Positions 54,540-64,000 of a stretch of DNA of 64,000 bases are shown here, one piece after another. Positions within the stretch are counted from its first letter, which is position 1. Every line of letters begins with the position of its first letter. A program made the position numbers and the translations under genes. The stretch spans positions 10,856,100 through 10,920,099 of the forward strand of contig OX030957.1 of NCBI GenBank assembly GCA_943735955.1. The letters are read 5' to 3'. The notes under the pieces are model-generated. The model was not told where the DNA came from, searched no databases, and worked only from the letters and a program-made list of their open reading frames with translations. The DNA is from Piscicola geometra (taxonomy: Eukaryota; Annelida; Clitellata; Hirudinida; Piscicolidae).

Positions 54540-54960
54540 TCTTTCAAGGGTGCAACTGCAGAGTTTTGGTCGACTTGATGAAGTTCCAGAACCTCTTCTG
54601 CTTGCTGGTCTTGGTCATGGTCCCCAACTTCTGTCAGGTTTTCGATGTAGTTCCGGTAAGGTTACTTTTTGAGTCGTTGAGAGCTTGCTTAAGCTTCGAG
54701 ATAGCTATGTCGATCTTTTGGCTTTCGTGATTCTTTTTGACGGACAAAGAGTTTATTTCTCTTCTTGAACCTCGACAACTTTTGTGATCCAAGGTTTCAG
54801 TCTCTCATTTCCAGACAATCTTTCCAATGGGGTATGCTGGTTAATAAGCGACTCGAAGATACACCACGTATCCTTTACTGTTATGTATTTAGTATTTTCA
54901 GTGAATTGTGAAAACTGAGCAGACAACTCTGCGCGCATCAACTGGTAATCACCCTTTTTT
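54540..54960 (-). mobile_element. LINE endonuclease-RT linker fragment
   Basis: The minus-strand frame 54941-54753 has TVKDTWCIFESLIN...LKPWITKVV, and about 54630-54560 has TSKQKRFWNFIKSTK. Both patterns (PWIT, and K-x-FWNFIKS) are typical of the segment between endonuclease and reverse transcriptase in jockey/RTE-like LINEs. Frames are broken. Confidence 0.72.
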
Positions 54961-55794
54961 GTATTAGAAGACCTTTCTCAAATACACTTTCATTTAAAAA
55001 GTTCTGCATCGATCTTTCCGGGAAGCGTTTATTCGAAGAGCAATTTCCTATTAAAAAAGAGGAATAGCACAATCTTGAAGAGTGGATTTATCAATGGTCT
55101 TGGCTTTATAAAACAAAATCACATCTATGTTTTTTATTTAACTCTGGAAGTTTTTATGTGTCATCACCAAAATCCAAGTGATCCGCTTCCACACTAATGC
55201 AGCCTTCTGAGCTTCTGATTCACCAATGCCCATGTTCTCTATCATTGTCTAGTCCAAAACTGTACTGGAAGCTGTTCTTTTGCAGTTTCTTTCAAAATCT
55301 CGCGATTGTCAACAGACGAAGTTTCAGTCCGGCTTGTTATCTCGTAAATTTGATGCCTTTGTTTCGGCTCTCAGATCGGCTCCAGCTTTTCATAGAGGGA
55401 TTGTCATACAAGACAAACTTGCACAAACTTTCAACAGAAACATTGTTTGAAAAAAGTAAAGTACAATTTAGGATAAGCAGTGCTTTCTGATTGGTTAATC
55501 ACTTTATTTCCTAGTTAAAGATGATAAACTACAACGGCTATAAAAATAAAATAGAATTGTTGCATTCTAGACTTAAACGGAAGCAAGTTTGAAGCCCATT
55601 TTTCATTAAAACTTTCATTTTGAGAGCTGGAGCTACCAGTTTTTTCTGCTTTGGTTCCATCTCTGGCTTTCGCAAAAAGTAGCGGCTTTTCGGCTCCACG
55701 GCCTCAGCTCAGCTCTGCAAGCCTGGTTCTAGATACCTAAAAACCGGTAACTGTAAAAAAAAGTTGATTTTAAAAGCTGCAAAAAAATTATAAA

Positions 55795-55866
55795 TTAGAA
55801 CTTTTAGAGCGCTTTAGCTCGCTTCGTTTAGAGTCCTATACAAATCATTGGTGATTAATTGATTGA
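55795..55866. mobile_element. Terminal fragment of a TATAGCGC-type element
   Basis: TTAGAGCGCTTTAGCTCGCTTCG...TCCTATACAAATCATTGGTGATTAATTGATTGATA resembles the right terminus of the (TCAA)n/TATAGCGC family (GCGCT...CTATA...AATTGATTGAT). I see no left end nearby. Confidence 0.55.
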
Positions 55867-58864
55867 TAAAGTGTTTATTCCCAAAAAAATCACCGTCAAC
55901 CTTGCGGGTCCATGGAACGGCTTTTGCTGTCGGCTTTTTTCTTCTTTTCATCGCCAAAATTAGACAGGCGGTTTTCACCAAGATCGCACTTATACAGTGG
56001 TTTTCGAAAACAAATCTGTGAAAAAATGTCTATAATAAATATACAAAGATTCCATTTTTAACTGTGAGCCCTAGGTGGATATTGCACTGAACAGTTTCTA
56101 ATCCTGTCTACATGTTCTCTCATCTCATATAGTTTAAGGATGAGACCTGTTTTCTTGAATTGAGGTTGGAGGATTTTTGATAAAACTGCATTGATTTCGT
56201 GTCTGAATATTGATATCTTCGAATAATTTTGAAGAGCATTTGATGAATAATAAAAAACGTTTATTTCGTATCTCGCTAAACATCTGAGAACGGAAACTCC
56301 GATTTATCAAAAGCATTTGCAGGTCACAAAAAAAGCATTCAAGTAATGCCTTCAGTGGAACAATTCTTGAAACTTGATGTCATAGAGTAGTCATCAGTTT
56401 CAAAAATGGTTTTTAATTGGGGGAAAACAAGACCACAGCGGAAATATAATTAAACAGATGACGATTTGTTTTGGTAGGTATCTTAGAACTTCAAAAAATT
56501 ATTATTACAAAAGAATCATTGATTAAATGATCAAGTATGGAAAAACAAATCAACATGTTTTAAAATATTGAATATTGAAATTCATTTTGAGATTTAAAGT
56601 GAAATGCTGTCGTAGATTGATTCATGTCATTGAGCGTGTTGAACATGCTCGAACGGATGCAGACATTTGTTGCTGATGGCAACGGGAATAAATTCATCCT
56701 TTGTGACGATGGTTGTGCAGCTGGAAATAATGAGGTCGATTTAACATTTCTCAAGAAAAAGTCTGATTGGGTTGCGTGCTAGTTGGGTATTAAGATATTT
56801 TTAAAATTTGTATAATTTCAGAAATTTTATAAAATTGCTTTATAATGTTTCAAATGTTTTCCCCATAAAATTTATAAAATTCCCATTGTCTATTTTATTG
56901 AAAAATTTTATTTTTTCTTTATTTTAATTATTTTTCCAAGTTTTTATTTTTTAAACTTCCATTTTTAATCTAGTTTGAATATTGAAAAATTAAATGCTTC
57001 ATTGTTTATCTGAGAGAGCGGGGCAAAATGCCCATAAGTGTTTTTGTAAAATTAAATGCGATTAGAATTTAAATAAACATTATTTTGTCAAAAATATTAT
57101 TTAAAAACATTTCTTGCTAAATTCCATTTCGTTTGTAGTCGCCATACGCCTAAACTTGTTTATATATATATATATATATATTGATGTTAGTTAAAAATAT
57201 AAATAGTTGGAACGGACCTTTGAAACCAGAATGGTTGTGGTTAGACGAAGAAAACATCCACAAAATAGTCCAAAATGGCATCATCAATTGAATTGCCACT
57301 TAATTATACAAGCAAGTTAATCCAATTAGCGTTGAAAATTTTTTTAAATGTTCAAGTATTTAAAAATGTCTAGTAAGGAAAAAGCATACCATTTTGCAAC
57401 AACCTAAAAGACGATTATTCAGAATGACATTTTGATTTTTTAATTGATATTAAAAACATTTGTTTTATTTTTGTATACATTGATTTATTTTTTACTTTTT
57501 AAATTATTTTAATTCAGAAATTTTCTAAATATAAAAATTAAACTAGAAATATTTTTTCTTCATTTTACTCAAACATTAAACTTTTAAATAAAAAATGACC
57601 GAATTGGCAATATCTTTATACATTTTTTTTATAATTAATTAATTTGACTTAATTGAGTCATCGAATTTTTATATTTATTTCTAGATAGTAAGCCATTCAA
57701 AAAAAACAAAAAATGTAACATATTTCTATATGTAATAATTTTAAAGCTAAAAAATTGATTATTTCAAATTTACATTTACGTGACTACGTCCGTTCTTTCA
57801 GTTTTTTCTTCATATTTTGTTAGTTTTTATCTTTATCACTTTTTGTATACTCTCACACGTTTTTTTAAATCGTTCATCAATTCAAATAATTCTATACGCC
57901 TTTTGAGATGCTCAGAATTGGTGAAAATCGTAAGTCCACTCGGCTCAAAAATTTCGTTTGGAAACATCAAAATTCAAACGTGATTATTTTATTTTCATAA
58001 ACAAATAAGTTGAAATGTTTTTTTAAATTGGGAAAAAAAAATTTCCAACTAAAAAAATAAATAAATGCCATTCGGAGAATAAGCCTTCAAAGGGTCTGTT
58101 CTCCTAGAAAGAAAAGCAAACGACCATTGGAAGCACGTATATGCAGCAGTATCAGCTGTGTCACTCACACAGGTGAGGTGGCTCTTTAATAATAAAAACA
58201 AAAGTTTGAAAATTCTAACAAAAATCATTAATTGGAAAGAAAAAAACATAAATAAATACTAAAAATCAAATACAAAAGAACACCCAATAGGATTTTTCAA
58301 ACAATTGTAGCATCTATACCTACAAGTACAACAACAAGGCTCAAGTGCTAAGATCGCAACAATCACTCATAACAAGAGCACACAAGAGACAACACAAAAA
58401 CAAACAATGACTGACGCATCAACTGTATGCCAAACAAAATAGCTGTCAATCGATTTCACGTATACAATGAAACACACAATGACATGTACAATTAAAAATA
58501 AAATAACTAGCACATATAAAACGCGTATAATGAAACATTAAAAAAATATAGAATGACACGTAAAATAGGACCCATAGTAAAAAAATCAACATCATTTATT
58601 ATAATGTGTATTCTTTCTTTGTAATTTGACAGTTTTTTGTCAAATCCATTATATTGAAAAATAAATCACCGAGAATTATTTTTCAAAAATACAAAATAAT
58701 TTTACCATAAAAATGTAAAACATCAAATGGCATTTAATATTTACTTTTTTAAAACATTTACATTATCGGAATTACATTTTTAAACACTTTGTACCTTAAA
58801 AAAGATCGCTGCCTTGAAAGTATGTTTATCTATAACTTATAGACTATAAGTGACTTTTAACGGA
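55867..58864. other. Intergenic, nothing recognised
   Basis: About 3 kb of AT-rich sequence with short (TA)n at 57165-57180. No exon with a family signature on either strand. Confidence 0.5.
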
Positions 58865-58865
58865 G

Positions 58866-58947
58866 GATGCCATCAATGGGTGGCCGAGTGGTTAAAAGCT
58901 AATGGTTTATAGCCATAGTTCATGGGTTCGATTCCCACACATCCTAT
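58866..58947 (+). repeat. tRNA-Ser/Leu-like sequence
   Basis: GGGTGGCCGAGTGGTTAAAAGC (A box TGGCCGAGTGG) and CATGGGTTCGATTCCCACA (B box) are excellent internal promoter boxes of a Ser/Leu-type tRNA. GGATG (58866) could pair with CATCC (about 58940), but nine extra bases would then separate the acceptor from the D arm. There is no convincing variable arm. It is best read as a pseudogene or SINE head rather than an active tRNA. Confidence 0.6.
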
Positions 58948-60339
58948 AAGTCTACATTTCATGAAGAAGAGAATGGCAACGCCAAGAGAACCTTGAGCCT
59001 CGTGAACAAAAATTACGAACTAACAAAATAGTAATTTCTTCCTTACGACCTAACCGGTTATAGGAAACGTTTACGTTTAACTTTTTTTACGCTATGAACG
59101 ACAACGATGGTACATCTGAAAAAATGATAGTTATCAATATAAATAGTCTTTTAAAAATGCATTAGTTATGACTGGATGGTTTATAGGATATAAAAACATT
59201 GGAATAACCTTATTAGTTATAAAAACAAAAACTTTGTGTTTTGTTTTTATAGCAAAAATCAACCCCATTTCAAGCTCTATAAGAAGGCAATATTTGACAA
59301 TCTAAACACTCATACCACTCGAATTCTTTCTAATGAATTAATCCATCAAACTTTTGAAGAAAATATTTGCCAAGAACTTCCATTCTTGTAAATTGGAGGC
59401 ATGAATCATAGTAAAGATTTTTTTCAAAAAGTTTTAGTCTATTTTTCATTTTTCAGGCTTCAAAAAAACCATTTTGAACACTTTTATTCAAACAAACGCT
59501 TCTTATTCTTTACAGTCAATTTTGGTCTTCACAATTTCAGTTTGTATATACGTATTAACAAATATGATGAATGTTATAATTTACTATAAACTCAAAGCAA
59601 GATTAGAAAAACACTAAGATATAGAAAATTACGCTGAATTCTTCATGAACCAACTTTATTTACAAAAACAATCAATTCTAAAAGCAACAAAATATAACAT
59701 AATCAGAAAACATATAAAAATGTGATCATAAATTTGAAATACAAAAAATTGAAAGAGCAGATAATTGTTGGTAAACCAAGTGAATTAACAACGGTCACAA
59801 AGGCTTCCTTTAATAGATAGTATGTGTACGATAGCACTCGAGCGGAAGGCAAACAAGTCCAGTTCCCAGTTGACCTGTGTGTTCTCGTCGTTGTGATCTT
59901 GTTATAAAATGAGGAAAAATATTTTTATAAATTATTTTTAAAAAATATAAATGGAAAATGTTTTGTGGCTACAAAGCAACATAAAACAATGTTTCGGTGA
60001 TTGGCACTGTGGCGTTCTTTGAGTCAGCGCAACATGAATTCGTCACCCATTGAAAGGTTGGGATTAGTGATGAATGTCATTTATTGTGGGGTTATAGCTA
60101 GGCTAATGATTAAATGTCATTTAATAGTGAGACGAATTTATTGTGCGAGCATATCAATCTAAACCTCCGTCAACGTAGTATCAATCGATTGGATTTTTTT
60201 GCTCGTTCTTTTTTCAGTTTTATGTTAATAATATTTGTAAATAAAATAATAAATGAAAATTGTATTTTTGTAAAAAAAAACAAATTACATTTATAAAAAA
60301 AATATAAAAAAAATAATAAGGACGATCCTTATTATAGTG

Positions 60340-60482
60340 GCGTATAACAAAACAGTCTACCAGGCCACTTAAGCTGAAAATGATCATTTGCACCTATGGG
60401 CATTGGTTGCAATCGAACCTCGGGCCTTTCATTGTTGTTCAAGCCGAGAGTTGTTACAAACCCGGCTACCCGTTCACTGAAG
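60340..60482 (-). repeat. tRNA-derived SINE, family 3
   Basis: The minus-strand head reads AGTGAACGGGTAGCCGGGTTTG...CCCGAGGTTCGATTGCAACC, with a B box GGTTCGATTGC. A short body with GGTAGACTGTTTTGTTATACGCC follows. Confidence 0.65.
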
Positions 60483-62971
60483 TATGAAATAAACTTTTTC
60501 CAATTTAAAAAATGTTTAAAAAACGAAAATAAAAAAGTAAAACCATAAATTTTCATTATTAAATATCATAAAATAAACAGTGAAAATGCCTTATTGCGAA
60601 GAATTTGAGAATTTAAAAAATATATAAAAACGCGCTTTATACATAGTGTTTAACTGTGATAATTGGAAAAGAAATATACCCAAAAAGTCTTTTACAAATT
60701 CCATTCCAATGTTTAAGATTTAAAATGTCAATATAAGAAATTAAAAGTCTTATCTCAAAAGAATCACCGTCTGTTCAAAAGAAAAGAAAAGTTCAAGTTT
60801 TGAAGAGATTCCCAAGGCAGCATCGTTATGAAAGGACGCTTGAAGGTTTTCATAGAGCATCATCCAAGTTCTTTGTCTCAAAATCCTATAAGACTATAAA
60901 AAATGTTTCTCCGTTATTTTAATGAGTTATTATTAGTTTGTTAACTGCGTTTGTAGGAAATTTTGCAAGAGTTCGTATGCTGCCAATTAGGTGCTTGCTG
61001 AGGGCCGAGTTTACTTCCTTATCAGATCTCCGTCCAGTGGTATGCTAGTGCTAACTGGACAGCAAAATGACAAGGAAACAAAAGCATCGGGTATTCTTGC
61101 CTGCACGTGTAGTATTTAAACCGAGTAATTTTAAAAACTTTATATTTTTACTTGGTGGTTCAAGATAATTCATTTATAAAATAATGTTTAACAAAATATC
61201 CAAAACTAGCCATCATAGTAGTTATTTGTGAATTTCATTGGCAGTAAAACGTCGCAATAATAAAAGTACTTTCAATAAACTGTGAAATTCCAATTTTATT
61301 AAAAGAAAAAGATTAAATTGTCCTTCAAGTGTGTACATTGGAAAATAAATGGCTTTTTCGCGTTCCTTCGTAACCTTTATTAGCTAAAGTACACTCCTAG
61401 ACACTTTTTTCCTTAACATAAAACTAACTCCTTGCGGATTTTGCATTATATTTCAAGCTTTGAAAGTGTTATCAAAGCCGTGTGTCTGGCAAGCGAGCGT
61501 CAACGCCAAAACACTGAATCATTTGACGTCATTGCGGACAAGCTTCAATCGAATAGTTCCAATTTAATAAAATAATAAATTTATATAAAGATATATTTAA
61601 ATAATTATCATTTTTAATTTGTTTAAATCAAACAGTTTTAAAGTTCATTTGTGTGAAAATTTTTCTGCATCGAACAGAGTTGAAACATTGATTAAAAATG
61701 GTTGAGTTTTATATAGCAGCTATATCTAAAAATGAAACTTTTTAAGAAAAATTTTAAAATTCTGATTGTTTTTAAAATTAAATTAGCAATAACTCGAATC
61801 TTTTTACACTTCACGGAATGATTTTAATAAAAAGTTAAATATTTGTAAAAGATTTTTAATATTTATCAATAAAAAATAGACTGTAAAAAAATTACTTAGT
61901 GACATCGGCACTATTAATTACCATTAATAATTCAAGGAAAGCAATATGGAAAAGAAAAAACACCTCAGAGACAAAGAAGCAGGCATCAAAGCCATTGCCA
62001 CCGCAGTAATACAAAAGCATTATTAACATCAGTGAAAACAACAGACTCTAAAACTTCAAAGAGCTTTCAGCAGAATGTAAAAAACAATATCGGTTGTTTG
62101 ATTAATAAAAAAAACATGTGCACTGTGGAATATTTAGTTCATGAAAATATTCATTAAAATTGTGTTCTATTATTTGTATTTAGCAATATAATTGAATGTC
62201 AAAACTCAAAAAGTATCACTAATCTAGCATTCTAAACCACACAACAATACGCTAAACTCAAAAAGCTAGCTATAAAACTTAGAGCGCTCTACAATGACAA
62301 ATAACTGCTACACTGTAATACTCGAATATAAATCTTGAAAGGATTATTCTCTGAAATGAAAGAAACAGATATATATATATTGTTTTTATGCATAAAAATT
62401 GAAGAATAATATAATTTAAAACATAAATAATATATAAATGGAAATAAAGACAATGATAGAGTATAAAAAATGTAAAGTAAAAAAGTCACCACTTGAAAAG
62501 TATGTCTGAAAGATTGATAAAACCCCACAATAGGAAAAGTGCAGTAAGTTTTTTGTTTATGGAAAAAAATGAAAAAATCAAAATTTAAATTGTATGCCGA
62601 AAAGCAGATTCAAAAGGAGGTAGAGGGACAAGCAGAAGTAGCGGAGAGGCCATAAAGCAGGGTTAGAGCGCTTAAGCACCTCGCCAGACCACGTCACCAA
62701 ATGCCTGCCTAGCTACCGGATGCTCTTTAAAGCTCTGTGCTTCCTTTTTTCTGCACGTAATTTTACAGTCGACTTTTGAACGAAGCAAATGCTTTTAATT
62801 GAAAAAATTCTGTAATTTATGAAGCTGATAAAGGGTTACATAAGTTAGACAAAGTTGAAATGTTAAATTTTACAGTTTTTCTCTGACTCTTTCGAAAAAT
62901 TATGCATTTTTGAAGGCTCTTGTTGGTCTGTGTGTGTTTGTATGTGTGAGGGTGGGCTTGTGTATGTGTAA
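60483..62971. other. Intergenic, nothing recognised
   Basis: AT-rich sequence without an exon I can support. A G+C-richer stretch near 62600-62740 resembles a SINE head only weakly. Confidence 0.5.
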
Positions 62972-63579
62972 AATCAATCAATCAATCACTAATGATTTGT
63001 ATAGCGCCCTTTACTAAGTGAACAAAGGCGCTCTTCAAATAAATTTGTTAAATAAAACGGTTTTTAGACCATTACCAATATATGTATATATATATAAATT
63101 AAAATATATATATAAACACACAATCAACCTCACCCACCCCACCATGACAATCACCGCCAAAAAATCCCTATCACCATAAATAAAAAATTCTTTCATCACC
63201 ACAATACCAACACTCATACCACAGCACAATCATCACCACATCATCCTCAAAACACAATCATCTTTCTTCTCAATTTTCTGTCTTGCCACTGGTGCCGAGG
63301 CTGCGAAAGAGGGTGAAGGAGAAGTCTTTGCCAACGCTGGTACTGCTGCTGCTATGGAAAGCTTTCTCCTTTATCCTTTCTCCTTGAGCGCTTTGATTCC
63401 CTGCGGCCATCTTGGTCTGCTGCGGCCATTCTCGACAGATTTAAAACAACCAACATTTGCACTAAAAACATTCTAATTAATTAAATTTAATTTTTATTTA
63501 GACTTTAGATTCTAAAATTTTAATATATTATACCCAAAACCGTTTATTCCACAAATTTATTTGAGCGGCTGCCAAAATG

Positions 63580-63619
<40 letters not shown>
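62972..63619 (+). mobile_element. (TCAA)n/TATAGCGC element, copy D, ending in poly(A)
   Basis: It starts AATCAATCAATCACTAATGATTTGTATAGCGCCC and is very close to copy B (26705) block by block. It stops inside the hairpin after GCGGCTGCCAAAATGGC, where copy B continues into AGCCGC. From 63582 it is 38 consecutive A residues. The right terminal repeat is absent. Confidence 0.82.
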
Positions 63620-63620
<1 letters not shown>

Positions 63621-64000
63621 CAGTATTGTAGTAAAAAGTTGAAAAAGATTCAAGTAATACGTGTACTCAAGAGAAATGGCTTCTTGTAGCTTGTACACGA
63701 AGTAAATTCAAGAAAAAGTCAACTGAAACGGAGCTTTAGATGTTTCTAGGAGAGAGTTTGCCATCGCCTTTTTCGTCTGCGTTTTTGTGATGCTATTAAT
63801 TTTTACCTGTGTTGCAGTCATTCGTTTGTGTTTATGGAAATAATTGTATGCCATTTTCTTCCATTTATGTATATTTACACAGTTGTGAATTTTTCGCTTC
63901 TATTTAATTTAATTTAATTTTTTTCTTTCTATTTAATTTGACTACATGGATATATAAAAAGTAAACAAAAAACATAAAAAAATTATTAATAATAAAAATT
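63620..64000. other. Intergenic, nothing recognised
   Basis: Sequence after the poly(A) run does not continue the repeat and has no recognisable feature up to the right edge. Confidence 0.5.

Noticed and set aside
62600..62740. Possible tRNA-like head on the minus strand
   Set aside because: A GC-richer block has weak A-box likeness, but no B box could be found.

Overview
The window is animal nuclear DNA. It is AT-rich, genes are broken by many short GT-AG introns, exons are much richer in G+C than their surroundings, and the proteins include teneurin, which is essentially an animal (and choanoflagellate) family. Simple repeats, tRNA-derived SINEs, foldback elements and decayed transposons fill the non-coding space. 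I cannot name the phylum from sequence alone; an invertebrate is the best guess. All gene models below were built by hand from homology plus splice-phase consistency.

Layout. (1) 1-21.6 kb, + strand: the 3' part of a teneurin gene, 18 exons from the TTR/FN-plug region through NHL propeller, YD/RHS shell and the C-terminal TCAP/Tox-GHH-like region. Its N-terminal exons (cytoplasmic tail, membrane span, EGF repeats) lie off the left edge. Its large fifth intron holds a hAT element with a Harbinger-like MITE nested inside. (2) 21.6-27.5 kb: intergenic, with a foldback MITE, a 14-bp minisatellite, an unrecognised ~800-bp repeat and a full-length copy of a (TCAA)n/TATAGCGC element. (3) 27.6-30.05 kb, + strand: a complete Nova/Pasilla-type three-KH RNA-binding protein. 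(4) 30.5-33.76 kb, - strand: a complete eight-exon ATP23 mitochondrial metalloprotease, convergent with Nova. (5) 34.07-39.6 kb, + strand: a TADA2B (ADA2) gene, divergent from ATP23 with only about 305 bp between start codons, ZZ and SANT domains present, SWIRM not found. (6) 43.2-47.34 kb, - strand: DLST, the E2 of 2-oxoglutarate dehydrogenase, with two consecutive lipoyl domains instead of the single one usual in animals. (7) 47.4-64 kb: no gene recognised; LINE, LTR and SINE remains, two more copies of the (TCAA)n element, and long AT tracts.

The genes are ordinary housekeeping or neural genes and do not form an operon-like system. The most notable observation is the exon-by-exon duplication of the lipoyl domain in DLST. 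Others are a GC-AG teneurin intron that starts directly with 660 bp of (TG)n, low-complexity insertions in teneurin, a shared ATP23/TADA2B promoter interval, and a repeat landscape in which target-site duplications can still be read for several elements.
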